Shown one piece after another: positions 1 to 8,222 of a stretch of 64,000 nucleotides of DNA. Location of the stretch: the NCBI RefSeq assembly GCF_012034335.1, contig NZ_JAATHJ010000010.1, positions 1 through 64,000 on the forward strand, written 5' to 3'. The stretch comes from Alkalicoccus luteus. GTDB taxonomy: Bacteria; Bacillota; Bacilli; Bacillales; Salisediminibacteriaceae. The notes beneath the pieces are model-generated. The model did no database searches. It was not told the DNA's origin and saw only the letters and a program-made list of their open reading frames with translations. The translations under genes and the position numbers were made by a program. Numbering within the stretch: the stretch's first letter is position 1; the number at the start of each line of letters is the position of its first letter.

Positions 1-121
1 TTGCGTCCGGCTTCCTTCAGATTCCGGGTCGCCCCGGACACCCTTGCCATTCGCTAACGGTTCCCATTGCCAAGCCCGTAGTGGACTTTCACCACCAAGC
101 TGTCAGACATGCCGGGCACAC
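1..121 (-). mobile_element. Group II intron, 5' end (partial, runs off the left edge)
   Basis: Read on the minus strand from 121, the sequence opens with GTGTG, the group II intron 5' consensus. It continues with domain I-like text including GGTGGTGAAAGTCC and, near the window edge, AATCTGAAGGAAGCCGG, both typical of bacterial group II introns. The 5' boundary lies 9 nt beyond the GC stem of the hairpin at 127-158. Bacterial class C introns are known to insert just downstream of rho-independent terminators, so class C is inferred. The reverse-transcriptase ORF and 3' end would lie outside the window. Confidence 0.75.
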
Positions 122-126
122 GCCTG

Positions 127-158
127 AAAAGCGGTGCCGGATTAACGGCACCGCTTTT
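127..158 (-). terminator. Rho-independent terminator of yqjE; intron target
   Basis: A palindrome with arms AAAAGCGGTGCCG and CGGCACCGCTTTT around a 6-nt loop lies immediately after the stop codon of the minus-strand peptidase gene. It serves as the terminator of the mcm-yqjD-yqjE operon. The group II intron begins right behind its T-run. Confidence 0.85.
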
Positions 159-160
159 AC

Positions 161-1276
161 TTATGCTTTAGCTGTTTGTTTCATCAATTCAACTGTTAAC
201 TCCGCCAGCTTATAGAGCTCTTGTTCTGGTATGCTCTCGTTTGTCGTATGGATATTTTCATAGCCGACACCCAAATTAACTGTCGGAACACCGTGTCCGG
301 CAATAATATTTGCATCGCTTCCGCCACCGCTCTGCTTTAACACTGGTTCTCTGCCAATCTTTTGAACAGCCTCCACTGCAAATTGGACAACTTCATCTGA
401 TTCAGACTGTTTAAAGCCCGGATAGACAAAATGAACGTCTACATCCACGTTCGTGTTATACAGCTTTGCTGCTTGATCACAAGCCTGCTTCATAGCTGCC
501 GTCTGCTTTTCCAGCTTAGCACGGACGAGCGAGCGGGCTTCTGCCTTTAATTCCACCTTGTCACAAACAATGTTCGTTTGGCTCCCGCCTTCGATTCTCC
601 CAATATTCGCCGTTGTCTCTTCGTCAATACGTCCCAGCGGCATGCTGCTGATTGCTTCGGCAGCAACCTGAATGGCAGAAATACCCTTCTCAGGTGCCAC
701 TCCCGCATGTGCTTTTTGTCCGTGACAGGTGATAAAGAGCTTCGCCTGATTAGGAGCAGCAGTCACAATATTTCCAACTTCGCCGTCGCTGTCAAGCGCA
801 TAGCCGAACTCCGCTTTAACGAGATCCATATCCAGTTCTCTTGCTCCTGCGAGACCCGATTCTTCTCCTACAGTAATCACAAACTGAATCGTTCCGTGAG
901 GAGCATTTTCCTCTTTCAGCGATCGGACCGCTTCCAGCATTGCTGCAATGCCGGCTTTATCATCTGCGCCAAGGACGGTTGTACCGTCTGATCGGATTAC
1001 GCCGTCTTTCACTACGGGCTGCACAGATAATCCGGGAACGACTGTATCCATATGTGACGTAAAGTAGATCGCTTTCCCTTCCGTGTTCCCTGCCAGTGTT
1101 GCTACCAGATTTCCTGCTCCGTGCCCAGTTCGAGACTGAGAGGAATCTTCTGTGACTTCCATTCCAATATCTTTAAGTTTATGAATGAGCAAGTCCGCAA
1201 TCTCACGTTCATATTTCGTTTCGGAATCAGTCTGCACCAATTCCAGAAATTCTTGAAGCAGTCTTTGTTTATTCAA
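161..1276 (-). CDS. yqjE: M20 family metallopeptidase, tripeptidase-like (YqjE)
   Basis: This 371-residue cytosolic peptidase of the PepT/M20 family is expected to release N-terminal residues from short peptides with two zinc ions. Visible motifs are SHMDTV (first metal His/Asp), GADDKAG (bridging Asp), ITVGEESGLAGA (catalytic Glu pair), ALDSDG, and GGGSDANI near the C-terminus. The open frame reaches 1327, but a strong GGAGGAGG lies 8 nt before a TTG at 1276, giving a start like that of Bacillus YqjE, so TTG is chosen. It is the last gene of a minus-strand cluster with the methylmalonyl-CoA genes, as in B. subtilis yqjC-yqjD-yqjE. The peptidase role in that cluster is not obvious. Confidence 0.85.
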   Translation of the reverse strand: MNKQRLLQEFLELVQTDSETKYEREIADLLIHKLKDIGMEVTEDSSQSRTGHGAGNLVATLAGNTEGKAIYFTSHMDTVVPGLSVQPVVKDGVIRSDGTTVLGADDKAGIAAMLEAVRSLKEENAPHGTIQFVITVGEESGLAGARELDMDLVKAEFGYALDSDGEVGNIVTAAPNQAKLFITCHGQKAHAGVAPEKGISAIQVAAEAISSMPLGRIDEETTANIGRIEGGSQTNIVCDKVELKAEARSLVRAKLEKQTAAMKQACDQAAKLYNTNVDVDVHFVYPGFKQSESDEVVQFAVEAVQKIGREPVLKQSGGGSDANIIAGHGVPTVNLGVGYENIHTTNESIPEQELYKLAELTVELMKQTAKA

Positions 1277-1327
1277 CGTTATGTCCTCCTCCGGCTGATG
1301 TACGCTTCTGATTGTAACATAAGGCAC

Positions 1328-2875
1328 TTACAGAGGAATATTTCCGTGTCTTTTCTCAGGACGCTGCTCCGACTTCACTTCGAGCATACGTAAACTCTGC
1401 ATCAGCTTCATTCTGGTTTCCCTTGGGTCGATCACATCATCCACCATTCCGTTTGCCGCTGCAATATACGGATTGGCAAATTTCTCGCGATACAGTTCAA
1501 TCTTTTCAGCTCTTACAGCCTCTGGGTCATCACTTTCCTGGATTTCACGAGCAAAAATCACGTTAGCTGCTCCGTGCGGGCCCATCACAGCAATTTCAGC
1601 GTTCGGCCACGCATACACAATATCTGCCCCGATCGATTTGCTGTTCAATGCCACGTACGCACCGCCATATGCTTTTCGTGTAATCACAGTGATTTTAGGA
1701 ACGGTAGCTTCTGAATACGCATATAAAATTTTAGCCCCGTGCCGTATAATCCCGCCATGCTCCTGTTGAACGCCCGGTAAAAAGCCTGTCACATCTTCAA
1801 ATGTGATCAGAGGAATCCGGAAACTGTCACAGAAACGGATAAACCGTGCAATTTTGTCTGATGAATTAATATCGAGCCCACCCGCCATCACTTTAGGCTG
1901 GTTCGCTATCAGTCCCGCCGGACGTCCGCCGATTCGCGCAAAACCGATGACAGCATTTTTTGCAAAGTCTTTCTGCACTTCCATAAAGCTGCCCTCATCC
2001 ACAGTCTGCTTAATCATATTGCGAACGTCATACGGCCTTGAAGGATCTGCCGGCACAGCTTCAAGCAGATCGTAAAGAAATTCATCTTTTTGTTCATATG
2101 ATGTATGAGGCGCCTCTTCTCCCTGATGCTGGGGGAGATATGACAATAGCTTTCGCACTTCCTGCAGCACTTCTTCTTCAGATGTACCTGTAAAATGGCA
2201 GTTTCCGCTCACAGAACTGTGAATACTTGCACCGCCGAGCGCTTCAGAAGATATTTTTTCACCGGTTACCGTTTCAATCACTTTTGGACCAGTGATAAAC
2301 ATTTGGCTCGTTTTCTCCACCATAAATACAAAATCTGTGATAGCCGGAGAATACACAGCACCCCCGGCACACGGGCCAAGAATGACGGATATTTGAGGGA
2401 TAACTCCGGAATAAATAGCATTGCGGTAAAACACATTCCCATATCCATCCAGTGACAGCACACCTTCCTGGATTCTTGCGCCGCCAGAATCATTCAAGCC
2501 GATAAATGGACATTTGTTTTTTACCGCAAGGTCCATTACGTTCGCAATTTTCCTTGCGTGCATCTCTCCCAATGCCCCGCCGTAGACGGTGAAATCCTGA
2601 GCAAAAAGGAAAATCCGGCGTCCGTTCACGTCTCCGTATCCGGTAACGACGCCTTCTCCAGGAGCTGACCCTTTCTCCATGCCAGGCTCGTCAAACCGGT
2701 GCTCCATAAATGGCTGGAGCTCTACAAACGTATCGTCATCCAGGAGGAGGTCGATTCGTTCCCGTGCAGTGAGCTTCCCTTTATCCCGCTGCTTCTGCTG
2801 GCGTTCATCACCGCCTCCCATCTCAACACGCCTTCGTTTATCATAAAGCTCATTCAGCTTGTCATACATATCCAT
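1328..2875 (-). CDS. yqjD: Acyl-CoA carboxylase carboxyltransferase subunit (propionyl-CoA carboxylase beta / MmdA type)
   Basis: The 515-residue protein is a biotin-dependent carboxyltransferase of the PccB/MmdA family. The N-terminal half carries KGKLTARERIDLLLD and NDSGGARIQEGV, and both halves have the Gly-rich oxyanion segments (GPCAGGAVYSPA; RKAYGGAYVALNSK). It would move CO2 between biotin and propionyl-CoA/methylmalonyl-CoA. The start is the ATG at 2875, which has AAGGGG about 9 nt upstream and overlaps the preceding gene by 14 nt, so the two are translationally coupled. Next to a mutase and an epimerase it completes a propionyl-CoA to succinyl-CoA route. No dedicated biotin carboxylase or biotin carrier lies beside it; AccB/AccC encoded at 31-33 kb could supply those in trans, which is inference. 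Confidence 0.9.
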   Translation of the reverse strand: MDMYDKLNELYDKRRRVEMGGGDERQQKQRDKGKLTARERIDLLLDDDTFVELQPFMEHRFDEPGMEKGSAPGEGVVTGYGDVNGRRIFLFAQDFTVYGGALGEMHARKIANVMDLAVKNKCPFIGLNDSGGARIQEGVLSLDGYGNVFYRNAIYSGVIPQISVILGPCAGGAVYSPAITDFVFMVEKTSQMFITGPKVIETVTGEKISSEALGGASIHSSVSGNCHFTGTSEEEVLQEVRKLLSYLPQHQGEEAPHTSYEQKDEFLYDLLEAVPADPSRPYDVRNMIKQTVDEGSFMEVQKDFAKNAVIGFARIGGRPAGLIANQPKVMAGGLDINSSDKIARFIRFCDSFRIPLITFEDVTGFLPGVQQEHGGIIRHGAKILYAYSEATVPKITVITRKAYGGAYVALNSKSIGADIVYAWPNAEIAVMGPHGAANVIFAREIQESDDPEAVRAEKIELYREKFANPYIAAANGMVDDVIDPRETRMKLMQSLRMLEVKSEQRPEKRHGNIPL

Positions 2876-3692
2876 CCTGATCATCCCCTTCCAACAGTTC
2901 CACAAGCGTTCCGTGCGCTGCCTTCGGATGCAAAAATGCAATTGGATGACCTGAAGCACCTGTTTTAGGTATGTCATCAATCAGCGCAACTCCTGACTTT
3001 CTCATTTGATTCAAACGCTCCTCGATATTATCTACTTCGACGGCAATATGATGCAGTCCGCCGCCTCGTTTATCAAGAAACTGGGTGATCGGACTGTTTT
3101 CACCGAGTGGCTCCAATAATTCCAGCTTCACGTTTCCTGCCGGAATAAAGGCTACTCTGACTCCCTGTTCAGCTACATCAACCACCTTCTCCACTTTCAG
3201 CTGAAAATGGGTGGAATAAAAGGACGCTGTTTCTTCAATGGAGTGAACGGCAATGCCTATATGATCGATTCGTTTCACAGGAGCAAACGCTTCTGTCTGA
3301 CCGCCCTTAACTGTTTCTTCGATATAAGCAGCAATCGTTCCCGTCGGCGTCCCCGGTGTAAATATTTTTTCGATTCCATTTCGTTCAAGCTCTGCTGCGT
3401 CGTCAGCGGGAATGACGCCACCGCCGATAACGATAATATCTTCCGCCTCTTGTTTATGGAGCTCTTTAACGACAGCAGGGAACAGAACATTATGTGCTCC
3501 TGATAAGCTGCTCAGGCCAATGACATCTACGTCCTCCTGCACAGCTGCACGTACAATCTGCTGGGGGGACTGCCGCAAGCCTGTATAAATTACTTCCATT
3601 CCGGCGTCCCGAAGCGCCTGAGAAATAACAAGTGCTCCTCTGTCATGCCCGTCAAGCCCAGGTTTTGCAATCAATACTCTGATCCGGTCCAT
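2862..3692 (-). CDS. Fusion: methylmalonyl-CoA mutase B12-binding domain + methylmalonyl-CoA epimerase
   Basis: One uninterrupted frame encodes two enzymes' domains. Residues about 1-130 are a cobalamin-binding Rossmann domain with the base-off motif DxHxxG (D14, H16, G19 in KPGLDGHDRG) and the usual SSLSGAH and GGGVIP loops. Residues about 141-270 are a vicinal-oxygen-chelate epimerase with likely metal ligands H144, H214 or H215, and E265. A short linker (ETVKGGQTEAFAPVK) joins them. The start is ATG 3692, 9 nt after AAGGAG. It follows the mutase catalytic subunit by 13 nt and overlaps the carboxyltransferase. The protein should supply B12 to the mutase and racemise methylmalonyl-CoA, tethering consecutive steps. 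B. subtilis YqjC at this position is, as I know it, epimerase only. Confidence 0.88.
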   Translation of the reverse strand: MDRIRVLIAKPGLDGHDRGALVISQALRDAGMEVIYTGLRQSPQQIVRAAVQEDVDVIGLSSLSGAHNVLFPAVVKELHKQEAEDIIVIGGGVIPADDAAELERNGIEKIFTPGTPTGTIAAYIEETVKGGQTEAFAPVKRIDHIGIAVHSIEETASFYSTHFQLKVEKVVDVAEQGVRVAFIPAGNVKLELLEPLGENSPITQFLDKRGGGLHHIAVEVDNIEERLNQMRKSGVALIDDIPKTGASGHPIAFLHPKAAHGTLVELLEGDDQDGYV

Positions 3693-3705
3693 TGCTTCCA
3701 TCTCC

Positions 3706-5349
3706 TTACGACGTATATTCTCCAAACACTTCCCGCAGCGCGTGGCAGATTTCACCGACGGTTGCGTAAGCTCGTACACAGTCTAAAATAGGGTACATCA
3801 AGTTTCCATTTCCTGACGCTTTCCGCTTCAGTTCAGCGAGGCCGGCCTCCACCTTTTCCGTATCTCTCGACTGCTTTAACCGCTCAAGTCTGCTCAGTTG
3901 ATTTTCGACGAATGCTTCATCTACTTTCATAAGGTCCGGAGCCTGTTCATCCTCTGTACGGAATTCATTTACACCAACCACAATGTCCTCATTACGCTCC
4001 AGCCGCTTTTGTGCTTCATAGGCAGACCGGTGAATTTCGCGCTGCATGTACTGCTTTTCCACTGCGCTGACAGCTCCGCCAAGGGTATCGATGTGATCGA
4101 TATATCGAAGCGCTTCCTCTTCCAGTTTATCAGTCAAGGCTTCTACGTAGTAAGATCCTCCTAGTGGATCGATCGTATTGGCAGCTCCCGTTTCATGGGC
4201 AATAATCTGCTGGGTTCGCAACGCAATCCTGGCACTCTCTTCTGTAGGCAGAGACAGTGCCTCATCCTTGGAGTTCGTATGCAGACTTTGCGTGCCGCCT
4301 AAAACAGCTGCCATTGCCTGAAGGGCAACTCGAACAACGTTGTTCTCCGGCTGCTGGGCTGTGAGCGTAGATCCCGCTACCTGAGTATGGAAGCGCAGCT
4401 GCTCGCTCCGCGGCGATTCAGCTTTAAATCGCTCCCGCATCAGCTTTGCCCAAATTCTTCTGGCAGCCCGGAATTTCGCCGCTTCTTCAAAGAAATCGTT
4501 GTGCCCGTTAAAAAAGAACGCCAGACGCGGAGCAAAATCGTCCACTTTCAGTCCTGCTTCGACTGCGGCTTCGACATAAGCAATGGCATTTGCCATTGTA
4601 AACGCGAGCTCCTGAACAGCGGTAGAACCCGCTTCCCGTATATGATATCCACTGATGCTGATTGTATTAAACGACGGTGCTTCCTCGCCGCAAAAGGCGA
4701 AAATGTCTGTAATTAGTCGCATGGAAGGCTTTGGCGGATATATATATGTCCCTCTTGCAATGTATTCTTTTAAAATATCGTTCTGAATTGTACCCCGTAC
4801 TTTTTCATAGGGAACGCCCTGTTTTTCAGCCACGGCTATGTACATGGCAAGCAAAACAGCCGCTGATGCATTGATCGTCATTGATGTGCTGACTTTTCCC
4901 AGATCAATTTGATCGAACAGCATTTCCATGTCTTCCAGCGAGTCGATCGCAACACCCACTTTTCCAACTTCTCCAAGAGACATTGGATCATCGCTGTCAT
5001 ATCCGATTTGAGTTGGCAGATCGAATGCGACGGAGAGTCCGGTCTGTCCTTGATCCAGCAGATATCGGAAGCGCTCGTTCGTTTCCTGAGCGGAACCAAA
5101 TCCTGCATACTGCCTCATCGTCCAGAGCTGGCCCCGGTACATCGTGTGCCGGATTCCTCTCGTGTATGGATATTCTCCGGGAAAACCGGATTTGTTTATG
5201 TAAGCGTTATCAATTTCTTTTGGAAAATAAACCCGGTCTACCTCAATCTGAGAGCCGGTCTGAAATGATTTTTTGCGCTCCGGCCGCTTTTGCAGCTGTT
5301 TTTGCAGTTTTTCCTGCCATTTTTGATAGGCTTTCTCATACGTTTCCAT
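3706..5349 (-). CDS. mcmA: Methylmalonyl-CoA mutase, catalytic (large) subunit
   Basis: The 547-residue protein matches the substrate-binding TIM-barrel part of B12-dependent acyl-CoA mutases and lacks the C-terminal B12 domain, which is encoded by the next gene. It converts (R)-methylmalonyl-CoA to succinyl-CoA. Diagnostic segments are [52 protein letters not shown] and [15 protein letters not shown]. The Tyr in RQYAGF and the Arg in ARGTYIYPP are the residues that favour methylmalonyl-CoA over isobutyryl-CoA mutase. ATG 5349 is preferred over the upstream GTG (5355) because AAGGGG sits 7 nt before it. No meaB-type GTPase chaperone gene is seen nearby. Confidence 0.92.
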   Translation of the reverse strand: METYEKAYQKWQEKLQKQLQKRPERKKSFQTGSQIEVDRVYFPKEIDNAYINKSGFPGEYPYTRGIRHTMYRGQLWTMRQYAGFGSAQETNERFRYLLDQGQTGLSVAFDLPTQIGYDSDDPMSLGEVGKVGVAIDSLEDMEMLFDQIDLGKVSTSMTINASAAVLLAMYIAVAEKQGVPYEKVRGTIQNDILKEYIARGTYIYPPKPSMRLITDIFAFCGEEAPSFNTISISGYHIREAGSTAVQELAFTMANAIAYVEAAVEAGLKVDDFAPRLAFFFNGHNDFFEEAAKFRAARRIWAKLMRERFKAESPRSEQLRFHTQVAGSTLTAQQPENNVVRVALQAMAAVLGGTQSLHTNSKDEALSLPTEESARIALRTQQIIAHETGAANTIDPLGGSYYVEALTDKLEEEALRYIDHIDTLGGAVSAVEKQYMQREIHRSAYEAQKRLERNEDIVVGVNEFRTEDEQAPDLMKVDEAFVENQLSRLERLKQSRDTEKVEAGLAELKRKASGNGNLMYPILDCVRAYATVGEICHALREVFGEYTS

Positions 5350-5477
5350 CTGCACGCCCCTTTCCTGTTAATTCCTGTTTATTATAGCATACCCCCAGCT
5401 TCTGTTCCCACCCTCTTGAAAACCAGCCGCTCAGCAGGTACAATATGAAAAGCATATGGTGCAGAGGAGGTTAAATC

Positions 5478-5567
5478 ATGCCCCGTAAATTCCGTAAAGC
5501 GATTGTTTATATGATGATTATCGTAATGTTTTTAGGTACCGCTCTAATGGGAGTCAGCTACTTTTAA
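5478..5567 (+). CDS. prli42: Stressosome-associated miniprotein Prli42
   Basis: This 29-residue ORF starts MPRKFRKAIVYMMI and is a basic N-terminus followed by one hydrophobic helix ending in SYF. This is the pattern of Prli42, the membrane miniprotein that anchors the stressosome in Listeria and is conserved in Bacillales. A good ribosome site (GAGGAGG) lies 7 nt before the ATG, and a strong terminator follows at 5588. It is divergent from the mutase gene. Identification rests on length, motif and topology only. Confidence 0.75.
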   Translation: MPRKFRKAIVYMMIIVMFLGTALMGVSYF

Positions 5568-5587
5568 CGCTTGAATATTAAACACTA

Positions 5588-5620
5588 AAAAGCCGGATCA
5601 GGTTAACTGATCCGGCTTTT
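5588..5620 (+). terminator. Terminator hairpin, copy 1 of a 33-bp direct repeat
   Basis: A perfect palindrome with 14-nt arms (AAAAGCCGGATCAG / CTGATCCGGCTTTT) around a GTTAA loop lies 20 nt after prli42. An identical 33-bp copy is at 6132-6164. Because arms end in A and T runs it can act in both directions. The two copies flank a 511-bp element, as a target-site duplication would. Confidence 0.85.
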
Positions 5621-6131
5621 CAGGCTGTTGAAAAAGTCTTTCAACCTACATGTTTATTCGTTTGGTTGTATTTCCTCTCTGCTTACCGAGCCTGCCGTGG
5701 GCTTGCCTTCAGCTATTTCTCAGAGTGCCCCCTGAGAAAGGATCTTCAGACTGCGCGGATTCCACAGGCGTCTCCGCCGCACACATCAAGGAAACGACTG
5801 AACAACGGCACACAGATATACGTGACTGCTTTTTTACGTCTATTAAGATTTCCAGGAAGTACGGACACCCCCTATTCAACATCGAAACGTTTCATCGGGA
5901 AGGTTCTATCCTGAATGGAAGCCGATCGTGCAGTCCTAACCAGGTACGTGAAACGCACTGCAAACTGCCGACATCGGAGGATCTCGACTCCGGGAGGATC
6001 AGAACGAGGCGAAGATCCAGCGCTTCCGACAGCAGAAGGGAAAGCCGAGCCCGTTCCCTCCGGAAAGCGAGTGTCCGCAGATACAGGCAGATGCAACGTT
6101 ATTCACCGAAAATGACTTTATCAACAATCTG
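5621..6131. mobile_element. Degenerate or non-autonomous insertion element with imperfect terminal inverted repeats
   Basis: The segment between the two terminator copies starts CAGGCTGTTGAAAAAGTC and, read inwards from the other end, starts CAGATTGTTGATAAAGTC: 15 of 18 positions agree. It is 511 bp and has no frame resembling a transposase. The open frames inside have biased, low-complexity translations and no ribosome site. The layout is that of an internally deleted insertion sequence or a MITE-like derivative whose insertion duplicated a whole terminator hairpin. Some insertion-sequence families prefer hairpin targets, so an IS1182-like parent is possible but unproven. Confidence 0.65.
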
Positions 6132-6164
6132 AAAAGCCGGATCAGGTTAACTGATCCGGCTTTT
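6132..6164 (-). terminator. Terminator hairpin, copy 2 of the 33-bp direct repeat
   Basis: This copy is identical base for base to 5588-5620. It lies about 45 bp beyond the small minus-strand ORF at 6211-6351 and can terminate transcripts coming from yqjA. Before the insertion a single hairpin probably served as a shared terminator between the convergent prli42 and yqjA transcripts. Confidence 0.75.
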
Positions 6165-6210
6165 CGTCTGCCTCATAAAGCAAAAACAGCCGATAAACTT
6201 CAATGTTATC

Positions 6211-6351
6211 CTATTGACCTGACATGTCAGCCGACGCTTGCATCAACTGTAAAACGAATTCACTTTCAGGGACTTCTCCACGATGTTTCGGGCGCATTTT
6301 TGGCCGGCCGTTTAAAGACAGTCTAAACTCATTCATGATGTGATCCGTCAT
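6211..6351 (-). CDS. Small hypothetical protein (46 aa)
   Basis: The frame starts MTDHIMNEFRLSLNG and ends QASADMSGQ. Its mixed, protein-like composition and lack of repeats suggest real coding sequence. It lies 50 nt downstream of yqjA on the same strand. There is no convincing ribosome site before the ATG, and the frame stays open upstream to a TAA overlapping the end of yqjA without an ATG, GTG or TTG. It may therefore be the tail of a truncated gene or use a weak start. I do not recognise a family. Confidence 0.4.
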   Translation of the reverse strand: MTDHIMNEFRLSLNGRPKMRPKHRGEVPESEFVLQLMQASADMSGQ

Positions 6352-6401
6352 AAAAATGATTTTCTGCCTTACTACTAAACCGGCTTCCGCGTGTAATATG
6401 C

Positions 6402-7382
6402 TTAGTTACCTGTTTCCAGTACACCGTAACGCTTTTTAGTCTTAAACTGCTGCTTGATGGCAAGATAGTCATCGAGTTCTTTTACGACATGTGCAAGCGC
6501 TGATCTGGCTTCAAACTCTTCACGGGTCGACGGAAGTTTCATGTCCCTGTATGATTCTTTCAGTTCCTCTAGCTTATCAATAAATTTATAAGCCGTATTG
6601 GCCGGATGCACACCATCTGCCAGGTCATCCATAAAGGCTGCCAGCATATCTGCCTGCTTTACATGATAATCGATTGACGTCAGCATAGGCATCAGCCGCT
6701 CAATGATATCAAGCTGTTTTTCTCTCATTTTAAAATAATGATAAAAGGTATCTTCGTAGCGCATAATATGATTTTCAAGGTTCTGCATCGCTTCATTTTT
6801 CGCTTCCTGAATTAAGGCAGATACTTTTGTAATTTCCTTCCCATCCCAATTTGAATCCCCATGCCGGATATACTCAGCGAACCGATGAAAGATGGCGGCG
6901 TAATACTGCTCAAGCTCTGCCTGATATCGCTCTAATTTTCGTTCGTTGCTTGGAATATAGCTGTTCATCAGCAGCGCTGTGCCTACTCCTATAACAATAA
7001 GAGCTGTTTCATTGATCAGCAATCCGGAGGTCACCATCCCTGCAGTGTAGACATGAAAAATAATGACTGTGCTCGTAACGATTCCTGAAGTGATGCGCAG
7101 CCTGACACAAAGCGGGATAAATAGCAGCATAAGAAGTCCGATCGAGAGAGGATGATAGCCTATAAGTTCAAAGAGAAGACTTCCTCCGGCAAGACCGAGC
7201 ATACACGCTGCGAAGCGCTCCCATGCCGTCATAAGAGACTTTTTTCGAGTACGCTGTATGCATAAAATCGCAATTATCCCGGCTGAGGCAAAAAAATCTA
7301 GCTGAAGCGCCTGCGCAACAGCAACTGCGGAAGCAGCGCCGATAGCAGTTTTTAACGTTCTGTACCCAATCGGTATGTTCAA
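6402..7382 (-). CDS. yqjA: Aromatic acid exporter family membrane protein (YqjA)
   Basis: The 326-residue protein has four to six hydrophobic helices in its first 150 residues (from TLKTAIGAASAVAVAQ) followed by a long, charged, helical cytoplasmic half. This is the arrangement of the ArAE/DUF939 family that includes B. subtilis YqjA. The upstream ORF extension is rejected: AGGAG lies 10 nt before a TTG at 7382 whose product begins NIPIGYRTLKTAIG, like family members. The family is annotated as putative exporters, and the substrate is unknown. It sits between tRNA-Arg and the yqj metabolic cluster, as expected from synteny. Confidence 0.8.
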   Translation of the reverse strand: MNIPIGYRTLKTAIGAASAVAVAQALQLDFFASAGIIAILCIQRTRKKSLMTAWERFAACMLGLAGGSLLFELIGYHPLSIGLLMLLFIPLCVRLRITSGIVTSTVIIFHVYTAGMVTSGLLINETALIVIGVGTALLMNSYIPSNERKLERYQAELEQYYAAIFHRFAEYIRHGDSNWDGKEITKVSALIQEAKNEAMQNLENHIMRYEDTFYHYFKMREKQLDIIERLMPMLTSIDYHVKQADMLAAFMDDLADGVHPANTAYKFIDKLEELKESYRDMKLPSTREEFEARSALAHVVKELDDYLAIKQQFKTKKRYGVLETGN

Positions 7383-7488
7383 AGCACGGTTTCTCCTCTC
7401 ATCTCGATCATCCTTAAGCGTTTCATCTTTATAACAATTTCCGGGCTGTTTCATTTAGTCGAAGCTGCTGTAGTCAGTCTAATGATAC

Positions 7489-7516
7489 AAAAAATCCTTC
7501 AGGAAGTCCTGAAGGA
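7489..7516 (-). terminator. Terminator downstream of tRNA-Arg
   Basis: The hairpin TCCTTCAGGA / TCCTGAAGGA is followed on the minus strand by a run of T. It lies 17 nt past the tRNA 3' end. Confidence 0.8.
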
Positions 7517-7532
7517 ACGAATAATTGTATAG

Positions 7533-7607
7533 TGGCGCGCCCGCCAGGATTCGAACCCGGAACGCAAGAGCCGAAATCTTGTATGATATCCATTTCACCA
7601 CGGGCGC
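7533..7607 (-). tRNA. tRNA-Arg(TCG)
   Basis: Minus-strand cloverleaf: acceptor GCGCCCG pairs with CGGGCGC, the T arm has GGTTCGAATCC, and the anticodon stem CAAGA/TCTTG encloses TTTCGGC with anticodon TCG, which reads CGA arginine codons. CCA is encoded at 7533-7535. It is a single tRNA gene with its own terminator. Confidence 0.95.
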
Positions 7608-7668
7608 AGCAAGTGCTGATGAATCAGCACATAAAGTATTATACCAATATAATGTTCAACCGGCAAGT

Positions 7669-8034
7669 CTATTCTTCTTTAAATTTTTCATAGTCATCAA
7701 ACATCTTTTCAAATGTCGCATTCATCTGCTCTTCATTATATCCTTTTCGAGCCAGTCGTGCAGCAAAGTTTTGTGCCCATAGCGTTAATCGCTTCGACAT
7801 CTTTGCATATTTTTTCGTTTCTTTCTGTGTAGTGGCTTCTTTAGCGCGGCCATCAGCGTTGGACATCACATTCTCTGAAATAAACAGTGCCTTCCAGATA
7901 TCCTCTTCTTCAAAGCTGTCGGCATGGTCATTAAAATAGCCGATCACACGCTTGTAAAAATCATCGAACTGTTTAAAGCCGATTTCTTCCTCCTGATTGA
8001 GGTACATATGTATTTCTTTATAGAGATCCTGCAT
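7669..8034 (-). CDS. Hypothetical helical protein (121 aa)
   Basis: The start is taken at the ATG of MQDLYKEIH, with GGAGTG 8 nt upstream. The protein is charged and almost entirely alpha-helical in appearance (many Lys, Glu, Phe and Tyr), with no signal peptide or membrane segment and no Cys. A central QKETKKYAKMSKRLTLWAQNFAARL segment looks like an amphipathic helix. I do not recognise the family. It is transcribed towards tRNA-Arg and lies downstream of brxB. Confidence 0.7.
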   Translation of the reverse strand: MQDLYKEIHMYLNQEEEIGFKQFDDFYKRVIGYFNDHADSFEEEDIWKALFISENVMSNADGRAKEATTQKETKKYAKMSKRLTLWAQNFAARLARKGYNEEQMNATFEKMFDDYEKFKEE

Positions 8035-8180
8035 TGCGGTTTCACTCCTATACATTTCAACGGTTAGGTGCTGACGATTTCAAATTATAGCATATCCCCC
8101 GAGGTTTGACCAGTAAATCAGGAAAAATATACGTGAGTTGAATCCTTGTTAAAAGCGCTTTTCGTATCCTTGCGAATGAA

Positions 8181-8211
8181 AAGAAAACCGGGACAGCAGC
8201 AGCTCTCCCGG
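8181..8211 (-). terminator. Terminator of brxB
   Basis: On the minus strand an interrupted CCGGGA / TCCCGG stem is followed by TTTTCTTTT, about 10 nt after the brxB stop codon. Confidence 0.7.
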
Positions 8212-8222
8212 ATTCATCAGCT

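Noticed and set aside
1473-2493. ORFs of 70-100 aa opposite or within the carboxyltransferase gene
   Set aside because: Shadow frames of a well-supported gene.
5650-6132. 160-aa plus-strand ORF inside the 511-bp element
   Set aside because: No ribosome site, skewed Arg/Ser-rich translation, no resemblance to a transposase; it coincides with a non-coding element.
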